A stretch of 53,661 bases of DNA from an uncultured Caldilineales bacterium (GTDB lineage: Bacteria > Chloroflexota > Anaerolineae > JAAEKA01): the NCBI GenBank assembly GCA_937907455.1, contig CALESQ010000014.1:1-53661 (forward strand). The letters run 5' to 3'. Under the pieces are notes generated by a model. The model made no database searches. It had not been told where the DNA came from and saw only the letters and a program-made list of their open reading frames with translations. Within the stretch, counting starts at the first letter, position 1. Each line of letters opens with the position of its first letter. Below are positions 32,759-42,300 of the stretch, piece after piece. The translations under genes were made by a program, and so were the position numbers.

Positions 32759-34339
32759 ATGAGCAACACCAAAGAAACCGAACGCGCCGACCTGCACAAG
32801 ACCATCTGGCGCATTGCCAATGACCTGCGCGGCAGCGTAGACGGCTGGGACTTCAAGGCCTACGTGCTGGGGATGCTGTTCTATCGTTTCATCTCCGAAA
32901 ACCTCACCGGCTTCGTGAACCAGCAGGAACACAATGCCGGCCGCAGCGACTTTGACTATGCCGCGCTCAGCGACGCCGAGGCCGAGCTGGCCCGTGCCAC
33001 AACGGTCAATGACAAGGGCTTCTACATCCTGCCGTCGGCGCTGTTCGCCAACGTGCGCGCCCGCGCCCGCCTGGATGCCAACTTGAATGAAACCCTGGCG
33101 CGGGCCTTTATCGCCATCGAGGCTTCGGCCAAAGATATGCCCAGCGAGGAGAACTTCAAAGGGCTGTTCGATGACCTGGATGTCAACTCCAGCAAGCTCG
33201 GCCCCTCCGTTGCCAAACGCAACGAAAAATTGGTGAAGCTGCTGGATGCTGTGGGCGATCTGCCGCTCTCCAACGGTGCGGGCAGCTTTGCGCGCAACCA
33301 TATTGACCTGTTCGGCGATGCCTACGAATATCTGATGCAGATGTACGCCTCGACCGCGGGCAAATCGGGCGGCGAGTTTTACACCCCGCAGGAGGTTTCC
33401 GAGCTGCTGGCGCGCCTGACGGTGGTGGGGAAGACCAGGGTCAACAAGGTCTATGACCCGGCGTGCGGCTCCGGCTCGCTGCTGCTGAAATTTGCCAAAG
33501 TGCTGGGGGCTGAGCAGGTGCGGCAGGGCTTTTTCGGCCAGGAAGTGAACCTGACCACCTACAACCTGTGCCGCATCAACATGTTTCTGCATGACATCAA
33601 CTTCGACAAGTTCGACATTGCGCACGGCGACACGCTGACCGATCCGCACCACGAAGATGATGAACCCTTTGAGGCGATTGTCTCGAACCCGCCTTATTCG
33701 ATCAAATGGGCGGGCGATGCCAGCCCGTTGCTGATCAACGACCCGCGCTTTGCCCCGGCGGGTGTGCTGGCGCCGAAAAGCAAGGCTGATTTGGCCTTCA
33801 CCCTGCACATTCTAAGCTGGCTGGCAGCGAGCGGCACCGCGGCCATTGTGCAGTTCCCCGGCGTGCTTTACCGCGGCGGTGCCGAGCAGAAGATCCGCCA
33901 ATATCTGATTGACAACAACTACATAGATGCGGTGATCCAGTTGCCGCCGGACCTGTTCTTCGGCACGACGATTGCCACCTGCATTGTGGTGTTGAAGAAG
34001 TCCAAGCGCGACAACGCCACGTTGTTTATTGACGGCTCCAAAGAGTTTACGCGCAGCGGCAACAAAAACAAGCTGATGGCCGCGCACCAGCAGCGCATTC
34101 TGGATGCGTTCACCCGCCGCGCCGATGAGCGCTATTTTGCCCGGCTGGTGCCGAACGCCGAGATCGCCGCCAACGGCTACAACATTGCCGTTTCCTCCTA
34201 CGTGGCCGCGGAGGAGACGCGCACGGCGGTGGACATCCGGCAGCTTAACGCTGAGATCGCGGGCATCGTGGCGCGCCAGGCCGAGTTGCGCCGCGCGATT
34301 GATGCGATTGTGGCCGACCTGGATGGGGAACCGCTATGA
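32759..34339 (+). CDS. hsdM: Type I restriction-modification system methyltransferase subunit
   Basis: The protein has 526 residues. HsdM methylates adenine at the site chosen by HsdS and is needed for both modification and restriction. An HsdM N-terminal helical domain (about 10-150) is followed by the N6-adenine methyltransferase domain. The SAM motif is DPACGSGSLLLKFAK (about 233-247) and catalytic motif IV is SNPPYSIKWAGD (near 309). The ATG has only a weak ribosome-binding site. The stop overlaps the hsdS ATG (ATGA), so translation is coupled. The whole sequence appears intact and ordinary in codon use, in contrast to the DNA-recognition regions of hsdS. Confidence 0.97.
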   Translation: MSNTKETERADLHKTIWRIANDLRGSVDGWDFKAYVLGMLFYRFISENLTGFVNQQEHNAGRSDFDYAALSDAEAELARATTVNDKGFYILPSALFANVRARARLDANLNETLARAFIAIEASAKDMPSEENFKGLFDDLDVNSSKLGPSVAKRNEKLVKLLDAVGDLPLSNGAGSFARNHIDLFGDAYEYLMQMYASTAGKSGGEFYTPQEVSELLARLTVVGKTRVNKVYDPACGSGSLLLKFAKVLGAEQVRQGFFGQEVNLTTYNLCRINMFLHDINFDKFDIAHGDTLTDPHHEDDEPFEAIVSNPPYSIKWAGDASPLLINDPRFAPAGVLAPKSKADLAFTLHILSWLAASGTAAIVQFPGVLYRGGAEQKIRQYLIDNNYIDAVIQLPPDLFFGTTIATCIVVLKKSKRDNATLFIDGSKEFTRSGNKNKLMAAHQQRILDAFTRRADERYFARLVPNAEIAANGYNIAVSSYVAAEETRTAVDIRQLNAEIAGIVARQAELRRAIDAIVADLDGEPL

Positions 34340-35586
34340 GCCGGATAGATGACCTGCTGGCCGCGCTGTGCCCCGACGGGGTGGAGTTTAAGGCGATAGG
34401 AGAGGTAATTCATCCCACCACTAATATCAAGTGGTCGAACATTAGTGATGAGGAGTTCAAATATATTGACCTGACATCTGTAGATAGGATCACTCATGCT
34501 ATCGTCAATATTCAAACGATCAGCAGTGCAAACGCGCCAGACCGGGCGCAACAGATTGTGCGGACAGGCGATGTGATTTTCGGGACGACGCGACCGATGC
34601 TGAGACGCTACACAGTTGTCCCGTCAGAATACGATGGAGGCATATGCAGCACCGGTTATTGCGTTCTTCGACCAAATGGCAACGTGGTGCTATCGAATTT
34701 TATTTTCCATCTTCTTGGCACTGAAGAATTTTACACATACGTAGAGGCAAATGAACGGGGTGCTAGCTACCCAGCAATCTCAGATAGTGCAGTCAAAGCT
34801 TTCCGCATCCCCATTCCGCCGCTGGAGGTGCAGCGCGCCATCGTGACCGTGCTGGACGCCTTCACGGAGCTGGAGGCGGAGCTGGAGGCGGAGCTGAAAG
34901 CGGAGCTGGAGGCGCGACGGCAACAGTATCAACATTACCGCGACGCGCTGCTGAGTTTTAATGAACACACTATAGGCACAAATAAGCAAGCGGCAAACGT
35001 AAGGTGGGTCTCGCTAATGTCCGTAACTGAATACTCTAACACGCGAATTGAGGCTTCCGAACTAGATTGCAATAACTATATCGGTGTTGATAATCTCTTA
35101 CAGAATTGTATGGGAAGGACTTCATCAAGCTATTTTCCTAAAATGGGCAAATTCACATGCTATGAACGTGATGATATTTTACTTGGCAACATCCGACCAT
35201 ATTTAAAAAAGATTTGGCATGCTGACCGAAGGGGCGGAACCAATGGAGATGTGTTAGTTGTACGCATTAGAGAAAAAGAAAAAGAGAATATTTACGCGCG
35301 ATATTTGTATCAAGTTTTGGCGAATAACAGATTTTTTAACTACGTAATGCAAACATCCAAAGGAGCGAAGATGCCTCGTGGTAGTAAGTCTATGATAATG
35401 AAATATGAAATCCCCGTCCCACCGCTTGATGAACAGGCGCGCATCGTCGGCATTCTGGATCGCTTCGATGCACTGGTCAACGATCTTTCCAGCGGGCTGC
35501 CGGCGGAGATCGCAGCGCGGCGGCAACAGTATGAATTTTATCGGGACCGGCTGTTGACTTTTAGGGAGTTGAGAAGGGAGAATTGA
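34336..35586 (+). CDS. hsdS: Type I restriction-modification system specificity subunit
   Basis: The protein has 416 residues. Two target-recognition domains (about 12-155 and 215-365) are each followed by a coiled conserved region. The first ends IPIPPLEVQRAIVTVLDAFTEL, the second IPVPPLDEQARIVGILDRFDAL. Each TRD chooses one half of a split DNA site. The spacer helix contains four 12-bp direct repeats encoding ELEA/ELKA units (residues 178-193), a set-up known from EcoR124I to change the distance between half sites. TRD DNA is markedly AT-richer than hsdM, as expected for exchangeable recognition domains. The gene begins within hsdM's stop. Confidence 0.95.
   Translation: MSRIDDLLAALCPDGVEFKAIGEVIHPTTNIKWSNISDEEFKYIDLTSVDRITHAIVNIQTISSANAPDRAQQIVRTGDVIFGTTRPMLRRYTVVPSEYDGGICSTGYCVLRPNGNVVLSNFIFHLLGTEEFYTYVEANERGASYPAISDSAVKAFRIPIPPLEVQRAIVTVLDAFTELEAELEAELKAELEARRQQYQHYRDALLSFNEHTIGTNKQAANVRWVSLMSVTEYSNTRIEASELDCNNYIGVDNLLQNCMGRTSSSYFPKMGKFTCYERDDILLGNIRPYLKKIWHADRRGGTNGDVLVVRIREKEKENIYARYLYQVLANNRFFNYVMQTSKGAKMPRGSKSMIMKYEIPVPPLDEQARIVGILDRFDALVNDLSSGLPAEIAARRQQYEFYRDRLLTFRELRREN
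34867..34914 (+). repeat. Four 12-bp direct repeats in the hsdS spacer
   Basis: Four tandem units of GAGCTGGAGGCG run from 34867 to 34914, the third differing at two bases (GAGCTGAAAGCG). They encode ELEA-ELEA-ELKA-ELEA in the helix between the two TRDs. The unit length keeps the reading frame, so gain or loss of a unit would alter the spacer without disrupting the gene. Confidence 0.95.
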
Positions 35587-35622
35587 GAGTTATGAGTGGC
35601 GAATGGCGAAAGGAGAATTGAC

Positions 35623-35980
35623 ATGGAAAATGGCAAGAATGGGGTTGCGGAGAAGAGTAAGAGATTTGCAGTGCGGGTGATTTGGTTTTATAAATACCTG
35701 TGTTCAGAACAAAAGGAATTTGTCCTTTCCAAACAACTTTTGCGCAGCGGGACGAGCATCGGCGCGCATGTGCGTGAAAGCCGCAACGCCCAAAGTAAAG
35801 CCGACTTCATCCACAAAATGAGCATCGCCCTTTAAAGAAGCGGATGAAACCGCCTATTGGCTGGAACTTCTCAAAGAAAGCGAAATCACAGACCATGCCC
35901 ACTTCCAACCTCTCTACGACGACGTAGACGAACTCATCCGGCTGCTCACCAGCATCATCAAAACCACCAAAAACCATTAA
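35623..35980 (+). pseudogene. Frameshifted four-helix-bundle protein (23S rRNA IVP-like)
   Basis: The ATG at 35623 has AAAGGAG upstream. The first part reads FAVRVIWFYKYL, LSKQLLRSGTSIGAHVRE and FIHKMSIAL, typical of the four-helix-bundle family (TIGR02436) of about 118 residues. After MSIAL an extra T in CCCTTTAAAG (35831-35833) creates a stop at 35833-35835. Removing it restores KEADETAYWLELL through TTKNH, ending at 35980. The gene is therefore broken by one base, unless the base is a sequencing error in a homopolymer. It sits between hsdS and hsdR, a frequent location for this family, whose role is unknown. Confidence 0.85.
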
Positions 35981-35982
35981 CC

Positions 35983-36022
35983 CATTCCCAATTCCCAATT
36001 CTCAATTCTCAATTCTCAATTC
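35983..36022. repeat. Short AATTCTC/AATTCCC tandem repeat before hsdR
   Basis: Five to six 7-bp units (CAATTCC/CAATTCT) run from about 35983 to 36022, just upstream of the hsdR ATG. Reverse-complement versions (GAGAATTGAGAG, GGAGAATTG) occur on the other side of the four-helix-bundle gene at about 35571-35620. The gene is thus bracketed by inverted microrepeats. Confidence 0.75.
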
Positions 36023-36034
36023 CTCCAGGTAACC

Positions 36035-39000
36035 ATGACCGAAGAACCCAACGCCTATCGCTACGAACCGATTGCCTATTCCAGCGAAAGCACCGTGATG
36101 GCAGAATTCGTGCCGGACGTGCTGCGCGTGCGCGAAACCGCGTATCAAAGCGAAGCCGCGCTGGAACGCGAGTTCATCGCGCAGTTGCAACGCCAGGCCT
36201 ACGACTATCTCCGCATCTCCTCCGAAGCGGATTTAATCACCAACCTGCGGCGGCAACTGGAGGCGCTGAACCAGGTTGAATTCACCGACAGCGAATGGCA
36301 GCGCTTCTTCACTGCGTCCATTGCCGGGGCCAACGATGGCTTGGTGGAAAAAACCACGCGCATCCAGCAAGACCATGTGCAGTTGCTCAAGCGCGACGAC
36401 GGCAGCATCAAAAACATCTACCTGCTCGACAAGCAAAACATCCACAACAACCGGCTGCAAGTGATCAACCAATACGAGACGGTGGGCGCGGCGGGCGATC
36501 AGCCCCGCGCCACGCGCTACGATGTCACCATCCTCGTCAACGGCCTGCCGCTGGTGCATGTCGAGCTGAAACGCCGCGGGGTAGACCTGCGCGAAGCCTT
36601 CAACCAGATCAACCGCTATCAGCGCGACAGCTTTTGGGCCGGCTCCGGGCTGTTTGAATATGTGCAGTTGTTTGTCATCAGCAACGGCACTTTAACCAAG
36701 TACTACAGCAACACCGTGCGCGACGGTCACCTGGCCGAACAAAAAAACAAGCCCGGCAAAAGCAAGCGGGCCAACAGCTTCGCCTTCACCAGTTGGTGGG
36801 CCGATGCCAAAAACCGCCCCATCACCGAGCTGGGCGATTTCACCCGCACCTTCTTTACCCGGCATGTGCTGCTGAACCTGCTTACCCGCTACTGCGTGTT
36901 CGATGTAGACCGCAAGCTGCTGGCACTGCGCCCCTATCAGATTGCCGCGGTGGAGCAAATCCTGCAGCGCATCACCACCAGCACCAATCACCGCCAGTTG
37001 GGGCGTCAGGAAGCTGGCGGCTATATCTGGCACACCACCGGCAGCGGCAAAACGCTCACCAGCTTCAAGGCCGCGCAACTGGTGCGCAATCTGCCGGACA
37101 TTGACAAAGTGCTGTTCGTGGTGGATCGCAAAGACCTCGACTACCAGACCATGCGCGAATACGAGCGTTTCGAGAAGGGCGCGGCCAACTCCAACACCTC
37201 GACCGCGGTGCTGCAAAGGCAGTTGGAAGACCCCAACGCGCGCATCATCGTCACCACCATCCAGAAGCTCGCCCGCTTTGTCAGCCGCAATAAAAAGCAC
37301 CCGGTCTATGATGCGCATGTGGTGCTGATCTTCGATGAATGTCATCGCAGCCAGTTTGGTGACATGCACACCGACATCGTGCGCATGTTCAAACGCTATC
37401 ACCTGTTTGGCTTCACCGGCACACCGATCTTTGCCGACAATGCAAGCACAGGCGGCAACCTGCTGCACCGCACCACCGAGCAAGCCTTTGGCGACAAACT
37501 GCACACCTACACCATCGTAGATGCCATCAACGACAAGAACGTGCTGCCCTTCCGCATTGACTACATCAACACCATCAAGACCGCGCCTGCGATCCGCGAT
37601 AAGAAGGTGGCCGCCATTGACACCGAGCAGGCGCTGCTGGCCCCGGAGCGCATCAGCCAGGTGGTGGGCTATACCCTGGAACACTTTGATCAAAAGACCA
37701 AGAGCGCTAATCACTATACGCTGAAGGGCAAATCGTTGGCGGGCTTCAACTCGCTCTTTGCCACCGCCAGCATCGAGGCGGCCAAGCGCTACTATGCTGA
37801 ATTCCGCAGCCAGCAACAAGCACGGCCCGCGGCGCAGCGGCTCAAGGTCGGCCTCATCTACAGCTATGCCGCCAACGAAGAAGAGGCCGCTGGCCTGCTG
37901 GGCGAAGAGGCATTTGAAACCGATGGATTGGATCAAAGCTCGCGCGACTTTCTGGAGGGCGCGATCAAGGATTACAATGCCCTGTTCGGCACCAGCTTCG
38001 ACACCTCCGCCGACAAGTTTCAGAACTACTACAAAGACCTGTCGGAGCGGCTGAAAAACCGCGAGCTTGATTTGGTGATCGTGGTCAACATGTTTCTGAC
38101 CGGCTTCGACGCCACCACGCTCAACACGCTGTGGGTAGACAAGAACCTGCGGGCACACGGCCTCATCCAGGCCTATTCACGCACCAACCGCATCCTGAAT
38201 TCGGTCAAAAGCTACGGCAACATCGTTTCTTTTCGCAATCTGGAAGAGGAAACCAACGACGCCCTGGCCCTGTTCGGCAACAAAGATGCGCAGGGCATTG
38301 TGCTGCTGAAGCCCTATGCCGACTATTACAGCGAGTATCAGGCCAAGCTCGCTGAGTTGCAGACACACTTCCCGCTGGATGAGGCGATCACCGGCGAAGC
38401 CGCGCAACTCGCTTTCATCAAGCTGTTCGGCGCGATCCTGCGGCTGAAAAACATTCTCACCGCGTTCGATGACTTTACCGGCCAGGAAATCCTCAGCCCG
38501 CGTGACTTCCAGGATTACCAAAGCCTCTATCTGAACCTCTATGCCGAGCTGCGCAGCGTGTGGGATGCCGGGAAGGAGCGCATCAACGAGGATGTGGTCT
38601 TTGAAATCGAGCTGATCAAACAGGTCGAAATCAACGTGGATTACATTTTGATGCTGGTTGAGCAGTATTTGGCGGCCAAAGGCAGCGCCCAGGACAAGGA
38701 AATCCGCGCGGACATCGAGCGGGCGATCAACGCCAGCCCCTCGCTGCGCAACAAAAAAGACCTGATCGAGCAGTTTGTCGAAGCGGTCTCCACCCAAGGC
38801 GATGTGTCTGCCGAGTGGCAGGCCTTTGTAGCGGCGCGGCAAACCGAAGAGCTGGAGCGCATCATCCGCGAGGAGAACCTGAACGCCGCGGAAACCCGCG
38901 TCTTCGTGGACAACGCCTTCCGCGATGGCGCAATCCCGCGGGTGGGCACGGCCATCATCCGCGTGTTGCCGCCCATGTCCCGATTCTCCGGGGACAACAG

Positions 39001-39076
39001 CCACGGCCTCAAAAAACAAGCGGTGCTGGACAAGCTCTCCGCCTTCTTTGACCGCTATTTCGGACTAATTAGCTAA
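36035..39076 (+). CDS. hsdR: Type I restriction endonuclease subunit R
   Basis: The protein has 1013 residues. HsdR is the ATP-driven DNA translocase and nuclease of the complex, cutting far from unmodified recognition sites. The N-terminal PD-(D/E)xK nuclease shows RYDVTILVNGLPLVHVELK (about 160-178). The superfamily 2 helicase has Walker A HTTGSGKT (near 333), the DECH box in LIFDECHRSQ (near 432) and motif III FTGTPIF. The second RecA domain includes MFLTGFDATTLNTLWVDK and IQAYSRTNR. A C-terminal helical domain (about 780-1013) binds HsdM. The frame is undisturbed. With hsdM and hsdS the system appears functional. Confidence 0.97.
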   Translation: MTEEPNAYRYEPIAYSSESTVMAEFVPDVLRVRETAYQSEAALEREFIAQLQRQAYDYLRISSEADLITNLRRQLEALNQVEFTDSEWQRFFTASIAGANDGLVEKTTRIQQDHVQLLKRDDGSIKNIYLLDKQNIHNNRLQVINQYETVGAAGDQPRATRYDVTILVNGLPLVHVELKRRGVDLREAFNQINRYQRDSFWAGSGLFEYVQLFVISNGTLTKYYSNTVRDGHLAEQKNKPGKSKRANSFAFTSWWADAKNRPITELGDFTRTFFTRHVLLNLLTRYCVFDVDRKLLALRPYQIAAVEQILQRITTSTNHRQLGRQEAGGYIWHTTGSGKTLTSFKAAQLVRNLPDIDKVLFVVDRKDLDYQTMREYERFEKGAANSNTSTAVLQRQLEDPNARIIVTTIQKLARFVSRNKKHPVYDAHVVLIFDECHRSQFGDMHTDIVRMFKRYHLFGFTGTPIFADNASTGGNLLHRTTEQAFGDKLHTYTIVDAINDKNVLPFRIDYINTIKTAPAIRDKKVAAIDTEQALLAPERISQVVGYTLEHFDQKTKSANHYTLKGKSLAGFNSLFATASIEAAKRYYAEFRSQQQARPAAQRLKVGLIYSYAANEEEAAGLLGEEAFETDGLDQSSRDFLEGAIKDYNALFGTSFDTSADKFQNYYKDLSERLKNRELDLVIVVNMFLTGFDATTLNTLWVDKNLRAHGLIQAYSRTNRILNSVKSYGNIVSFRNLEEETNDALALFGNKDAQGIVLLKPYADYYSEYQAKLAELQTHFPLDEAITGEAAQLAFIKLFGAILRLKNILTAFDDFTGQEILSPRDFQDYQSLYLNLYAELRSVWDAGKERINEDVVFEIELIKQVEINVDYILMLVEQYLAAKGSAQDKEIRADIERAINASPSLRNKKDLIEQFVEAVSTQGDVSAEWQAFVAARQTEELERIIREENLNAAETRVFVDNAFRDGAIPRVGTAIIRVLPPMSRFSGDNSHGLKKQAVLDKLSAFFDRYFGLIS

Positions 39077-39361
39077 CGCAGACACTCGCTAGCTTGCCCA
39101 GCTTGGGGCGGAACATTTACAATGTTCCTCATTTGATTTGGATAAATCTATCATTTGTGCTATGGTTATGGGGATTTAGTTCCTTCTTTTGCCGCAATTT
39201 GGCTCTCCTGCTCCGTTTATTGGGTATGTACCCACCACGGGTTTACAGCACCTGATTTCAATCACCCGTCTGTCGCCTTCTGCTCGTTTCTGTCCGATTA
39301 ATTCCCCCCATCGGATGCCGCGCTGCGGTTTCCGCCTGATTTCCCATCGAGGAGAATACCC
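39077..39361. other. Non-coding gap before the giant secreted protein
   Basis: No gene is seen. A perfect 8-bp inverted repeat (39110-39117 with 39121-39128) lies 33 nt after the hsdR stop, but no T run follows. A loose promoter (TTTGGA 39137, TATGGT 39161) could give a 5' leader of about 190 nt. The remainder is unstructured to the eye. Confidence 0.4.
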
Positions 39362-42300
39362 ATGTTGGCTGCTCACCGGAGATTTTGGTTGCATCGTTTG
39401 TTCTCTTTTTGTGCTATTCTCGTTCTGACAATCCCCCTTGCGCTACCAACAGCAGCGTCCACCACCTTTTCAAAAACAACCGCCGCCACCTCGCCTGTGC
39501 TGGCGTCAGCGCCGCAGACCGCGCCCGCCGTTAACCCGCTGCAACCCGACGCGCTGGCCGCTCCGCTAACGCTGGCACGCAGCCAGTCCACCTATGACGC
39601 GGCCACAGCCAGCGGCACGCTCACGGTGACGCTCACCGTGCGCAACACCCTGCCGCCGCTTGATGCCCCTGCGCTCACCCCCGGCGCTACCGTCACCGAC
39701 ACAGTAGCCACGCTCACCGCATTCGACTATAGCCGCGACCCTAACCGCATCCGCCAGGTGGTGGTGAGCGATACCCTGCTGGCTGGCGTCACTTTCCTGT
39801 CTGCCGATCCCCAGCCCAGCCGCAACGGCAACAATCTGGTGTGGAACCTCGGTGACATCGGCCCCTACGACCAGGCAACGATCACGCTGCGCCTGGCTGT
39901 GCCGGCCAGCGCCAGCAATTTCACCAACCTTGACAGCGGCGCGCAGGCTTTCGGCGCGCATCAGGGTCGTCTCGCGCAGGCCGCAGCCACTCCCGCCCGG
40001 CTGGCTCCCAACGGCTTTGCCGCATTTTTAGCCTGCACGATAGACGCCAACTGCGCCGATCCCTATGTTATTGAGCAGGCAGGCACGTTGGGCAACGACA
40101 GCGCGGCTGCGTTCGCCTTCGTGCGCGACCAGATCGGCTTCGAGGCTTACGGTGGCAGCCTGCGTGGCGCGCGCGGCGCGCTGTGGAGCGCGGCCGGCAA
40201 CTCCACCGACCAAGCCAGCCTGCTGATTGCCCTGCTGCGCGCCAGCGGCATCCCCGCGCGCTACCTGCACGGCACACTCAGCACCGCCAACGCGCAAACG
40301 CTCATCACCTCGATGTTTCCGCCCCCCGGCGGCACTGGCGGCCTGGCCCCTGCCGATCAGCCGTTGGCCGACCCCGCCACCAGCTCCGCGCTGCTCAACC
40401 CCACGCGCGACCATTGGTGGGTGGAGGCGTATTTGCCCGGCCAGGGCTGGACCCAGTTCGACCCCAGCTTCGCCACGGCCGCGGCTGGGCAGAATTTCAC
40501 CGCGCCCATCGGCGGCGGCATCCCTGAGCTGCCCGACAGCCTGCGTCACAAGGTCACGCTGGCGCTCAAGGTTGAACAGTATAACCCCTTCTCAGCCACG
40601 CCCGGCAGCATGGGCCTGAGCGCCATCCAGCCGCTCAACCAAACCTTTGCCACGGTGGAGCTGGTGGGCGAGCCGGTGACGCTGGGCCATTTGGTCAGCA
40701 CCCATACCAGCGGCGGCCTCGTTTTCACCAACTACGAACACACCTACGTGCCGTATTTGGTCGTGGGGCTGGAGGAAACGCTCTATCAGGGCACGCCGTA
40801 TCTGGAATTGCTCACCAACTTCCCCTTTGCCAGCAACCCGATCATGGCGCAATGGCTGCTTTTCACCGTGACCGCGCCCGACGGCAGCACCTTCACCAGC
40901 GAGCGCGAGCTATTCGACTATGTTGGTTACGACGCGCGCCAGGGCCTCGGCGCACTCACCACCACCATTGACCGCAGCGGCGAGCCGGTGCTGCGTGAGA
41001 CCACGCAATACACCACCCTTTTTGCGCCGTCGGGCGTCAGCCTGGACGCGGTCAGCCGCACCTATCCGGCAATGGTGGCTGCGGTGCAGGAAGGGCAAGC
41101 CGCGCTGGCAGCCACCGATGCCGTAATGGCCGCGGGCACGCCCGGCCCGGAGGACTGGGACACATTGAGCGCCGCGCGCGTCACCTTTGGCCGCGTGGCC
41201 CGGCTGGCCCAGCGCATGAGCCTGTTGCGCTATACCGTGATCTCTGACTTCACCACGCAAGCCTACGGCGCGGCTTTCCAGGTCAAAGCCTACCCCAATT
41301 CGCCGCGCATCTACACCATTGCCTGGGAAGAAAACGTGGACACCGGCGCGGGCACGCTGAGCATGGACCTGCGCCGCGACGAATTGAACCTGGTGCCCTA
41401 CCCCGGCCAAACGCTGGACGGCCTGCGCACCTTCAACATCGCCCGCAGCGTCTACGCCATGAGCCTGGAATCGCAGATTTTGGATGAAATCGGCATCGAG
41501 CCGGTGACCAGCGTTGCAGCTATTTTGCAGGCCGCCAACGATCAGGGCGTTGAACTGGGCATCTACACGGTGACGCAGCTTGACCAACTGGACGCGCTGC
41601 CGATTTCGTCGGTTGCCAAAGCCCGCATCACCACTGCCCTGACCGCCAACCCGCGGCTGGCGGCCACCGTGCCAACCGCGATGGTTCAGCTCAACGGCGA
41701 GCCGGTAATCGGCTGGCTGTTGATGGACATCGTCACCGGCCAGATCATTGACGTGCAGGAAAACGGCCAGCACATGGTAGCCGTGGAGTACGCCACCCTG
41801 CTCAACAGCAGCATTCAGGAGATCGGCTTTGCTATGGCCGGTTTTGCCCACGGCTTCGCGGCCTATACCTTTGCCTGGCTCGGCGGCTTCTTCGGTGCCA
41901 TTGCCGCGGATCCGGGCAACGTGGCCGCAGCCAAAGCGGCCGCAGCCAGCACAGCCGACCAGATCACCAGCGACATTCAAAGCGCGGTGGAGGAGCATTG
42001 CTGCGGCGGCAACGATGACTGGCGTGATGCCTACCTGGGTGGCGTGACCCTGATCAACATCAGCATCAACTTTGGCGACATCTACACCTACGAAGTGGTT
42101 GACATCAAGATCGGCGGCTTCAGCAACGGCGTAGCTGCCGCGGCATCCATCATCAGCGCGTCCGATCCGCCGCTGCCTGCGTTGCGTTTCAGCCGCTACG
42201 CCCCCCACTTTGGCGAAGAGGTGGCGCGCGCAGTGCGCAGCGCCCCGGCCACGCTGGCCGGCAGCAGCATCAACGCCACCCTCAGCACAGCTTCAGCCAG

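Noticed and set aside
34336..35586. HsdS as two fused half-genes or a phase-variable inversion locus
   Set aside because: Both TRDs lie in one normal-length gene, and no inverted repeats or recombinase flank it. Only the 12-bp spacer repeats are unusual.
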